Notes under the pieces: model-generated
The model's input: the letters and a program-made list of their open reading frames with translations, nothing else
Databases searched by the model: none
What the model was told of the DNA's origin: nothing
Position numbers and translations under genes: made by a program
Assembly: GCA_026168455.1 (NCBI GenBank)
Contig: CM047429.1
Span: 58,843,623 to 58,907,622 of the forward strand
Source: Theocolax elegans
Taxonomy: Eukaryota > Arthropoda > Insecta > Hymenoptera > Cerocephalidae
Direction: 5' to 3'
DNA: 64,000 bases
In this document: one piece after another, positions 52,760-62,700 of the stretch
Layout: the number at the start of each line of letters is the position of its first letter
Position numbering within the stretch: position 1 is the stretch's first letter

Positions 52760-52935
52760 AGGTCTGCAATGGCTCCATCGGTGGAGTAGTGGACTCGTAC
52801 TCGGAAGTCTCGGGTTCGATTCTCTGTCTCTACCGAAGGATACAAGCAACACTTGGGGAATGTATTTTTAACAAGTGCTTTCTTGTTCAAGACATCGTAT
52901 GACCTCCGTTTCTCATTAGAGCAACGTTAAAATAT
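52760..52935 (+). mobile_element. tRNA-derived SINE-like sequence
   Basis: An A-box-like TGGCTCCATCGGTGG (52,770-52,784) and a B-box GGTTCGATTC (52,813-52,822) have tRNA-like spacing. No good tRNA cloverleaf forms, and a non-tRNA body ends in an A/T-rich tail near 52,928. This fits a SINE rather than a functional tRNA gene. Confidence 0.55.
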
Positions 52936-53394
52936 TAAAAAATATATTCACAGTATTAAAGATATATAATTAGTATTCCAAAGTGATTACGTAAAAAAAA
53001 TTAAAAAAAAAACATTGATTTGCCCGTGAGCAGTTGTTTCAATACATACAAAGTTGAAAAAATATTACAATTTATAAGTATGTATATTTAAAAGAGTTCA
53101 TTAATATAATTAAAAAAATCAAAAGACGCAAAAGCGCCTGACGCAAATATACAATATTATACAATATAATTTAATTATATAACGTATAAACAAAATTTGA
53201 ACGATAACTAAAGGTTACTCAAAATTCAAATTTGTATATTTCAAATGTACAATTTATTTTGAACTTGTTCAGTCTTGTCAGGTAAATTACTTACGTGACT
53301 TAAAATTTCTTAGAATACTAAATGTAATGTTAATGAACTCATAAGAAGTCGTAAAGTTAGCGTCCCCCGTTCAAGGGATGCAACGGTACCTGTC

Positions 53395-53441
53395 CCGGCG
53401 GCAGGTATAATTGCCGCCCGCCGGTCGAGCATACGACTCGA
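53395..53441. repeat. GC-rich double hairpin
   Basis: GGCGGCA (53,397-53,403) pairs with TGCCGCC (53,412-53,418); a competing pair is CCGGCGG/CCGCCGG. Next to it TCGAG (53,425-53,429) pairs with CTCGA (53,437-53,441). It is an isolated GC-rich spot in AT-rich DNA, about 270 bp before the exon array. Confidence 0.45.
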
Positions 53442-53711
53442 TTCATTGGTTTCCAATGCAATACAGAATACAAGATGTTATTACAATAAAGTTATGAACT
53501 TTAAAACTCGGAAAAAATATGTTCATACTCTAGTTGTAATATATACACATAATTAATTGCAAAACAAAATTCAAAAAAAAATATCTGGAAATAAGACCGC
53601 AAAACTGAAAAATACGCAATAATTTAATAAATACTACATCGCAACAACAAGGAGTATAATTACAGCAAAGGTAAGAAAATTTATACATATATTTCATCAT
53701 TTGCGCTGCAG

Positions 53712-53807
53712 CCAGCGAGGGATAAACAACAAATGACAACACCTGAAATTTAAGCAGTTATTTAACAAAACGACGTTATCACAGCATGGATTGCAAACCT
53801 TAGGCAG
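53712..53807 (+). ncRNA. Predicted exon 2, apparent founder of the array exon
   Basis: A 96-nt exon starting CCAGCGAGGGATAAACAAC after the acceptor TTGCGCTGCAG and ending GGCAG|GTAAGTAA. It aligns with only the 3' half of the array exons, where the same TTTGCGGTGCAG|CCAGCG sequence is present but buried inside the exon. It is more diverged than the array units. Confidence 0.55.
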
Positions 53808-54849
53808 GTAAGTAATTTACATGATCAAATGTGAGAAATTTTAATATTTAACTAACTCTATAAGCATAATTTTTCAGATCATCAGTGGACCAGCCAGCGA
53901 GGGATAAACAACAATTAAAAATACATGGATGTATAAAATTATATTCACTTGCATTTATTATTTGCGGTGCAGACAACGAGGGATAAGCCAAATTCAAGAA
54001 AACATGAAGAAAAGCAGTTATTTTTAAAGAAACAACGTCATCACAGCATGGTGTGCATAGCTCAGTACAGGTAAGTATTTTATACTAACAATTGTGTGAA
54101 ATTTTCAATATTTGACTAACACTTTTAGCATATTTTTTCAGGTCATCATCGAACCAGCCAGCGAGGGATACGCAGCAATCAGGAATTTTCGTAAACCAGC
54201 AATTTTTTACTTGCATTTATTATTTGCGGTGCAGCCAACGAGGGATAAGCAAAATTCAAGAAAACATGAATAAAGCAGTTATTTTTAAAGAAACAACGTT
54301 ATCACATCATGTAGTTCAAACATCAGTGCAGGTAAGTATTTTATATTATTCACTGTAAGAAATTTTCAATATTTGACTAACACTTTTAGCATATTTTTTC
54401 AGGTCATCATCGAACCAGCCAGCGAGGGATACGCAGCATTCAGGAACATTCGTAAATAAGCAGATTTTTACTTGGATTTATTATTTGCGGTGCAGCCAGC
54501 GAGGGATAAGCAAAATTCAAGAAAACATGAAGAAAAGCATTTATTTTTAAAGAAACAACGTCTTCTCAGTATGGTGTGCAAAGCACAGTCCAGGTAAGTA
54601 TATTATCAATTGTGAGAAATTTTCAATATTAAACTAACACTTTTAGCATATTTTTTCAGGTCATCAGCGTTCCAGCCAGCGAGGGATACGCAGCAATCAG
54701 GAACATTCGTAAATAAGCAGATTTTTACTTGGATTTATTATTTGCGGTGCAGCCAGCGAGGGATAAGCAAAATTCAAGAAAACATGAAGAAAAGCATTTA
54801 TTTTAAAGAAACAACGTCTTCTCAGTATGGTGTGCAAAGCACAGTCCAG

Positions 54850-54964
54850 GTAAGTATATTATCAATTGTGAGAAATTTTCAATTTTGGACTAACCACTTT
54901 TAGCATATTATCAATTGTGAGAAATTTTCAATTTTGGACTAACACTTTTAGCATATTTTTTCAG
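54850..54964 (+). repeat. Array intron with internal duplication (115 nt)
   Basis: This intron contains two consecutive copies of the segment TATTATCAATTGTGAG...TTTTAGCAT, about 49 nt each, so it has two branch-point motifs (CTAACCAC and CTAACAC) but a single final TTTTTTCAG. Confidence 0.85.
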
Positions 54965-55059
54965 GTCATCAGCGTTCCAGCCAGCGAGGGATACGCAGCA
55001 ATCAGGAACATTCGTAAATAAGCAGTTGTTCACTTGGATTTATTATTTGCAGTGCAGCC

Positions 55060-58000
55060 AACGAGGGATAAGCAAAATTCAAGAAAACATGAAGAAAAGC
55101 AGTTATTTTTAAAGAAACAACGTTATCACAGCATGTAGTTCAAACATCAGTACAGGTAAGTATTTTATATTATTCACTGTGAGTAATTTTCAATAATTGA
55201 CTAACACTATTAGCATATTTTTTCAGGTCATCATCGAACCAGCCAGCGAGGGATACGCAGCAATCAGGAACATTCGTAAATAAGCAGATTTTTACTTGGA
55301 TTTATTATTTGCGGTGCAGCCAGCGAGGGATAAGCAAAATTCAAGAAAACATGAAGAAAAGCAGTTATATTTAAAGAAACAACGTTATCACAGCATGTAG
55401 TTCAAACATCAGTACAGGTAAGTATTTTATATTATTCACTGTGAGACATTTTCAATATTTGACTAACACTTTTAGCATATTTTTTCAGGTCATCTTCGAA
55501 CCAGCCAGCGAGGGATACGCAGCAATCAGGAACATTCGTAAATAAGCAGATTTTTACTTGCATTTATTATTTGCGGTGCAGCCAGCGAGGGATAAGCAAA
55601 ATTCAAGAAAACATGAAGAAAAGCATTTATTTTTAAAGAAACAACGTCTTCTCAGTATGGTGTGCAAAGCACAGTCCAGGTAAGTATATTATCAATTGTG
55701 AGAAATTTTCAATATTGGACTAACACTTTTAGCATATTTTTTCAGGTCATCAGCGTTCCAGCCAGCGAGGGATACGCAGCAATCAGGAATTTTCGTAAAC
55801 CAGCAATTTTTTACTTGCATTTATTATTTGCGGTGCAGCCAACGAGGGATAAGCAAAATTCAAGAAAACATGAAGAAAAGCAGTTATTTTTAAAGAAACA
55901 ACGTTATCACAGCATGTAGTTCAAACATCAGTACAGGTAAGTATTTTATATTATTCACTGTGAGAAATTTTCAATATTTGACTAACACTTGTAGCATATT
56001 TTTTCAGATCATCATCGAACCAGCCAGCGAGGGATACGCAGCAATCAGGAACATTCGGAAATAAGCAGATTTTTATTTGCATTTATTATTTGCGGTGCAG
56101 CCAGCGAGGGATAAGCAAAATTCAAGAAACATGAAGAAAATCAGTTGTTTTAAAGAAACAGCGACATCACAGCATTTAGTGCAAACGTCAGTACAGGTAA
56201 GTATTTTATACTAACAATATTGTGAAATTTTCAATATTTGACTAACACTTTTAGCATATTTTTTCAGGTCATCTTCGAACCAGCCAGCGAGGGATACGCA
56301 GCAATCAGGAATTTTCGTAAACCAGCAATTTTTTACTTGCATTTATTATTTGCGGTGCAGCCAACGAGGGATAAGCAAAATTCAAGAAAACATGAAGAAA
56401 AGCAGTTATTTTTAAAGAAACAACGTTATCACAGCATGTAGTTCAAACATCAGTACAGGTAAGTATTTTATATTATTCACTGTGAGAAATTTTCAATATT
56501 TGACTAACACTTTTAGCATATTTTTTCAGATCATCATCGAACCAGCCAGCGAGGGATACGCAGCAATCAGGAACATTCGGAAATAAGCAGATTTTTACTT
56601 GCATTTATTATTTGCGGTGCAGCCAGCGAGGGATAAGTAAAATTCAAGAAACATGAAGAAAAGCAGTTGTTTTAAAGAAACAGCGACATCACAGCATTTA
56701 GTGCAAACGTCAGTACAGGTAAGTATTTTATACTAACAATTGTGTGAAATTTTCAATATTTGACTAACACTTTTAGCATATTTTTTCAGGTCATCATCGA
56801 ACCAGCCAGCGAGGGATACGCAGCAATCAGGAATTTTCGTAAACCAGCAATTTTTTACTTGCATTTATTATTTGCGATGCAGCCAACGAGGGATAAGCAA
56901 AATTCAAGAAAACATGAAGAAAAGCAGTTATTTTTAAAGAAACAACGTCATCACAGCATGTAGTGCACGCGTCAGTACAGGTAAGTATTTTATATTATCC
57001 ACTGAGAGAAATTTTCAATAGTTGACTAACACTTTTAGCATATTTTTTCAGGTCATAATCGAACCAGCCAGCGAGGGATACGCAGCAATCAGGAACATTC
57101 GTAAATAAGCAGATTTTTACTTGGATTTATTATTTGCGGTGCAGCCAGCGAGGCATAAGCAAAATTCAAGAAAACATGAAGAAAAGCAGTTATTTTTAAA
57201 GAAACAACGTTATCACAGCATGTAGTTCAAACATCAGTACAGGTAAGTATTTTATATTATTCACTGTGAGAAATTTTCAATATTTGACTAACACTATTAG
57301 CATATTTTTTCAGGTCCTCATCGAACCAGCCAGCGAGGGATACGCAGCAATCAGGAACATTCGTAAATAAGCAGATTTTTACTTGCATTTATTATTTGCG
57401 GTGCAGCCAGCGCGGGATAAGCAAAATTCAAGAAAACATGAAGAAAAGCATTTATTTTAAAGAAACAACGTCTTCTCAGTATGGTGTGCAAAGCACAGTC
57501 CAGGTAAGTATATTATCAATTGTGAGAAATTTTCAATTTTGGACTAACACTTTTAGCATATTTTTTCAGGTCATCAGCGTTCCAGCCAGCGAGGGATACG
57601 CAGCAATCAGGAACATTCGTAAATAAGCAGTTGTTCACTTGGATTTATTATTTGCAGTGCAGCCAACGAGGGATAAGCAAAATTCAAGAAATCATGAAGA
57701 AAAGCAGTTATTTTTAAAGAAACTACGTCATCACAGCATGTAGTGCAAACGTCAGCACAGGTAAGTATTTTATATTAATCACTGTAAGAAATTTTCAATA
57801 TTTGACTAACACTTTTAGCATATTTTTTCAGGTCATCATCGAACCAGCCAGCGAGGGATACGCAGCATTCAGGAACATTCGTAAATAAGCAGATTTTTAC
57901 TTGGATTTATTATTTGCGGTGCAGCCAGCGAGTGATAAGCAAAATTCAAGAAAACATGAAGAAAAGCAATTATTTTTAAAGACACAAGGTCATCACAGCA

Positions 58001-58400
58001 TGTAGTGCAAACGTCAGCACAGGTAAGTATTTTATATTATCAACTGTGAGAAATTTTCAATATTTGACTAACACTTTTAGCATATTTTTTCAGATCATCA
58101 TCGAACCAGCCAGCGAGGGATACGCAGCAATCAGGAACATTCGGAAATAAGAAGATTTTTACTTGCATTTATTATTTGCGGTGCAGACAGCGAGGGATAA
58201 GCAAAATTCAAGAAACATGAAGAAAAGCAGTTGTTTTAAAGAAACAGCGACATCACAGCATTTAGTGCAAACGTCAGTACAGGTAAGTATTTTATACTAA
58301 CAATTGTGTGAAATTTTCAATATTTGACTAACACTTTTAGCATATTTTTTCAGGTCATCATCGAACCAGCCAGCGAGGGATACGCAGCAATCAGGAATTT
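55060..58400 (+). repeat. Higher-order repeat copy 1 (13 units)
   Basis: Units with exons 55,227 through 58,354 recur in the same order 3,388-3,389 bp downstream. Private variants are shared one for one, such as GAGGCATAAGC, CGCGGGATAAG, GAGTGATAAGC and GACACAAGG. I count three differences by eye: a C/A in the intron at about 55,447 and two 1-nt length changes. Boundaries are approximate. Confidence 0.9.
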
Positions 58401-58448
58401 TCGTAAATCAGCAGTTGTTACTTGCATTTATTATTTGCAGTTGCAGCC

Positions 58449-61400
58449 AACGAGGGATAAGCAAAATTCAAGAAAACATGAAGAAAAGCAGTTATTTTTA
58501 AAGAAACAACGTTATCACAGCATGTAGTTCAAACATCAGTACAGGTAAGTATTTTATATTATTCACTGTGAGTAATTTTCAATAATTGACTAACACTATT
58601 AGCATATTTTTTCAGGTCATCATCGAACCAGCCAGCGAGGGATACGCAGCAATCAGGAACATTCGTAAATAAGCAGATTTTTACTTGGATTTATTATTTG
58701 CGGTGCAGCCAGCGAGGGATAAGCAAAATTCAAGAAAACATGAAGAAAAGCAGTTATATTTAAAGAAACAACGTTATCACAGCATGTAGTTCAAACATCA
58801 GTACAGGTAAGTATTTTATATTATTCACTGTGAGAAATTTTCAATATTTGACTAACACTTTTAGCATATTTTTTCAGGTCATCTTCGAACCAGCCAGCGA
58901 GGGATACGCAGCAATCAGGAACATTCGTAAATAAGCAGATTTTTACTTGCATTTATTATTTGCGGTGCAGCCAGCGAGGGATAAGCAAAATTCAAGAAAA
59001 CATGAAGAAAAGCATTTATTTTTAAAGAAACAACGTCTTCTCAGTATGGTGTGCAAAGCACAGTCCAGGTAAGTATATTATCAATTGTGAGAAATTTTCA
59101 ATATTGGACTAACACTTTTAGCATATTTTTTCAGGTCATCAGCGTTCCAGCCAGCGAGGGATACGCAGCAATCAGGAATTTTCGTAAACCAGCAATTTTT
59201 TACTTGCATTTATTATTTGCGGTGCAGCCAACGAGGGATAAGCAAAATTCAAGAAAACATGAAGAAAAGCAGTTATTTTTAAAGAAACAACGTTATCACA
59301 GCATGTAGTTCAAACATCAGTACAGGTAAGTATTTTATATTATTCACTGTGAGAAATTTTCAATATTTGACTAACACTTGTAGCATATTTTTTCAGATCA
59401 TCATCGAACCAGCCAGCGAGGGATACGCAGCAATCAGGAACATTCGGAAATAAGCAGATTTTTATTTGCATTTATTATTTGCGGTGCAGCCAGCGAGGGA
59501 TAAGCAAAATTCAAGAAACATGAAGAAAATCAGTTGTTTTAAAGAAACAGCGACATCACAGCATTTAGTGCAAACGTCAGTACAGGTAAGTATTTTATAC
59601 TAACAATATTGTGAAATTTTCAATATTTGACTAACACTTTTAGCATATTTTTTCAGGTCATCTTCGAACCAGCCAGCGAGGGATACGCAGCAATCAGGAA
59701 TTTTCGTAAACCAGCAATTTTTTACTTGCATTTATTATTTGCGGTGCAGCCAACGAGGGATAAGCAAAATTCAAGAAACATGAAGAAAAGCAGTTATTTT
59801 TAAAGAAACAACGTTATCACAGCATGTAGTTCAAACATCAGTACAGGTAAGTATTTTATATTATTCACTGTGAGAAATTTTCAATATTTGACTAACACTT
59901 TTAGCATATTTTTTCAGATCATCATCGAACCAGCCAGCGAGGGATACGCAGCAATCAGGAACATTCGGAAATAAGCAGATTTTTACTTGCATTTATTATT
60001 TGCGGTGCAGCCAGCGAGGGATAAGTAAAATTCAAGAAACATGAAGAAAAGCAGTTGTTTTAAAGAAACAGCGACATCACAGCATTTAGTGCAAACGTCA
60101 GTACAGGTAAGTATTTTATACTAACAATTGTGTGAAATTTTCAATATTTGACTAACACTTTTAGCATATTTTTTCAGGTCATCATCGAACCAGCCAGCGA
60201 GGGATACGCAGCAATCAGGAATTTTCGTAAACCAGCAATTTTTTACTTGCATTTATTATTTGCGATGCAGCCAACGAGGGATAAGCAAAATTCAAGAAAA
60301 CATGAAGAAAAGCAGTTATTTTTAAAGAAACAACGTCATCACAGCATGTAGTGCACGCGTCAGTACAGGTAAGTATTTTATATTATCCACTGAGAGAAAT
60401 TTTCAATAGTTGACTAACACTTTTAGCATATTTTTTCAGGTCATAATCGAACCAGCCAGCGAGGGATACGCAGCAATCAGGAACATTCGTAAATAAGCAG
60501 ATTTTTACTTGGATTTATTATTTGCGGTGCAGCCAGCGAGGCATAAGCAAAATTCAAGAAAACATGAAGAAAAGCAGTTATTTTTAAAGAAACAACGTTA
60601 TCACAGCATGTAGTTCAAACATCAGTACAGGTAAGTATTTTATATTATTCACTGTGAGAAATTTTCAATATTTGACTAACACTATTAGCATATTTTTTCA
60701 GGTCCTCATCGAACCAGCCAGCGAGGGATACGCAGCAATCAGGAACATTCGTAAATAAGCAGATTTTTACTTGCATTTATTATTTGCGGTGCAGCCAGCG
60801 CGGGATAAGCAAAATTCAAGAAAACATGAAGAAAAGCATTTATTTTTAAAGAAACAACGTCTTCTCAGTATGGTGTGCAAAGCACAGTCCAGGTAAGTAT
60901 ATTATCAATTGTGAGAAATTTTCAATTTTGGACTAACACTTTTAGCATATTTTTTCAGGTCATCAGCGTTCCAGCCAGCGAGGGATACGCAGCAATCAGG
61001 AACATTCGTAAATAAGCAGTTGTTCACTTGGATTTATTATTTGCAGTGCAGCCAACGAGGGATAAGCAAAATTCAAGAAATCATGAAGAAAAGCAGTTAT
61101 TTTTAAAGAAACTACGTCATCACAGCATGTAGTGCAAACGTCAGCACAGGTAAGTATTTTATATTAATCACTGTAAGAAATTTTCAATATTTGACTAACA
61201 CTTTTAGCATATTTTTTCAGGTCATCATCGAACCAGCCAGCGAGGGATACGCAGCATTCAGGAACATTCGTAAATAAGCAGATTTTTACTTGGATTTATT
61301 ATTTGCGGTGCAGCCAGCGAGTGATAAGCAAAATTCAAGAAAACATGAAGAAAAGCAATTATTTTTAAAGACACAAGGTCATCACAGCATGTAGTGCAAA

Positions 61401-61789
61401 CGTCAGCACAGGTAAGTATTTTATATTATCAACTGTGAGAAATTTTCAATATTTGACTAACACTTTTAGCATATTTTTTCAGATCATCATCGAACCAGCC
61501 AGCGAGGGATACGCAGCAATCAGGAACATTCGGAAATAAGAAGATTTTTACTTGCATTTATTATTTGCGGTGCAGACAGCGAGGGATAAGCAAAATTCAA
61601 GAAACATGAAGAAAAGCAGTTGTTTTAAAGAAACAGCGACATCACAGCATTTAGTGCAAACGTCAGTACAGGTAAGTATTTTATACTAACAATTGTGTGA
61701 AATTTTCAATATTTGACTAACACTTTTAGCATATTTTTTCAGGTCATCATCGAACCAGCCAGCGAGGGATACGCAGCAATCAGGAATTT
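58449..61789 (+). repeat. Higher-order repeat copy 2 (13 units)
   Basis: The downstream copy of the 13-unit block. Between the copies the exon at 58,354-58,544 has a hybrid middle (CGTAAATCAGCAGTTGTTAC) that mixes two exon types, as expected at an unequal crossover point. Confidence 0.9.
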
Positions 61790-62264
61790 TCGTAAACCAG
61801 CAATTTTTTACTTGCATTTATTATTTGCGTTGCAGCCAACGAGGGATAAGCAAAATTCAAGAAAACATGAAGAAAAGCAGTTATTTTTAAAGAAACAACG
61901 TTATCACAGCATGTAGTTCAAACATCAGTACAGGTAAGTATTTTATATTATTCACTGTGAGAAATTTTCAATATTTGACTAATACTTTTAGCATATTTTT
62001 TCAGATCATCATCGAACCAGCCAGCGAGGGATACGCAGCAATCAGGAACATTCGGAAATAAGCAGATTTTTACTTGCATTTATTATTTGCGGTGCAGCCA
62101 GCAAGGGATAAGCAAAATTCAAGAAACATGAAGAAAAGCAGTTGTTTTAAAGAAACAGCGACATCACAGCATTTAGTGCAAACGTCAGTACTGGTAAGTA
62201 TTTTATACTAACAATTGTGTGAAATTTTCAATATTTGACTAACACTTTTAGTATAATTTTTCAG

Positions 62265-62378
62265 GTCATCATCGAACCAGCCAGCGAGGGATAAGCAAAA
62301 TTCAAGAAAACATGAAGAAAAGCGTTTATTTTTAAAGAAACAACGTCTTCTCAGTATGGTGTCCAAAGCACAGTCCAG
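62265..62378 (+). ncRNA. Shortened array exon (114 nt)
   Basis: The last array exon joins the 5' start of a normal exon directly to its 3' half at the shared CCAGCGAGGGATA motif, removing about 77 nt. Both splice sites are intact. Recombination between the two motif copies inside one exon explains it. Confidence 0.8.
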
Positions 62379-62444
62379 GTAAGTATATTATCAATTGTGA
62401 GAAATTTTCAATATTTGACTAACACTATTAGCATATTTTTTCAG

Positions 62445-62700
62445 GTCATCAGCGGACCAGCCAGCGAGGGATACGTAACAATCACGAACATTCGGAAATA
62501 AGCAGTTTTTTTTACTAATCCGACTTTATCGCAGCATGGAGTATGAACTTTAATGCTTGTTAGTTTTTTTGTGTTTTTAATTGCTATTATACAACAAATT
62601 TTTTTTAACTGCTTCATAATTTTATTATTTTCACCTAAGCAGCTAGAGACGGAGTCGAATGGTAGCTGATAATTAAACATAAGGTGATAATAGGTACATT
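62445..62700 (+). ncRNA. Predicted terminal exon (start of)
   Basis: It begins GTCATCAGCGGACCAGCCAGCG after TTTTTTCAG and resembles array exons to about 62,500. It then diverges, keeping a trace of CGCAGCATGGAG (62,532-62,543), and no donor follows. ATTAAA at 62,672 is the nearest poly(A)-signal variant; AATAAA at 63,451 is an alternative. Confidence 0.5.

Larger units (their letters stand above)
52250..53711 (+). other. Predicted first intron of the repeat RNA
   Basis: 1,462 nt of AT-rich DNA between the GTGAGTG donor and the CTGCAG acceptor at 53,711. It holds a tRNA-derived SINE and a small GC-rich double hairpin. A second donor-like GTAAGA at 53,671 would leave only 41 nt to the acceptor, probably too short for an intron, so it may mark an alternative exon end. 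Confidence 0.4.
53808..62444 (+). repeat. Tandem exon-intron array, 33 exons, period about 262 bp
   Basis: Each unit is an exon plus an intron ending in a CTAAC branch-point motif, TATTTTTTCAG and |GTCATC or |ATCATC. Exons: 53878-54070, 54142-54331, 54403-54593, 54660-54849, 54965-55155, 55227-55417, 55489-55679, 55746-55936, 56008-56196, 56268-56458, 56530-56718, 56790-56980, 57052-57242, 57314-57503, 57570-57760, 57832-58022, 58094-58282, 58354-58544, 58616-58806, 58878-59068, 59135-59325, 59397-59585, 59657-59846, 59918-60106, 60178-60368, 60440-60630, 60702-60892, 60959-61149, 61221-61411, 61483-61671, 61743-61933, 62005-62193, 62265-62378. Introns are 71 nt, or 66 nt after one exon class, with one of 115 and one of 70. 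Donors are CAG|GTAAGTA in all but one (CTG|GTAAGTA at 62,194). Each full exon contains CCAGCGAGGGATA-like motifs twice, about 90 nt apart. Confidence 0.93.

Noticed and set aside
52760..52840. Functional tRNA gene
   Set aside because: A and B boxes are present but acceptor and anticodon stems do not pair properly; a SINE head is more likely.
55385..55417. Exon segment TATCACAGCATG resembles the 5' end of miR-2/miR-13 family microRNAs
   Set aside because: The similarity is limited to about 9 nt, no hairpin with a matching arm is present, and the sense strand cannot act as a target for that family.
55662..61916. Repeated 67-85-codon plus-strand frames in the array, similar to each other
   Set aside because: They run from inside introns into exons, rely on non-ATG starts at the branch-point region and stop at CATGTAG. 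They are by-products of the repeat, not proteins.
53712..62500. CRISPR array
   Set aside because: The period is about 262 bp with no short-repeat/unique-spacer structure, and the DNA is eukaryotic in character.
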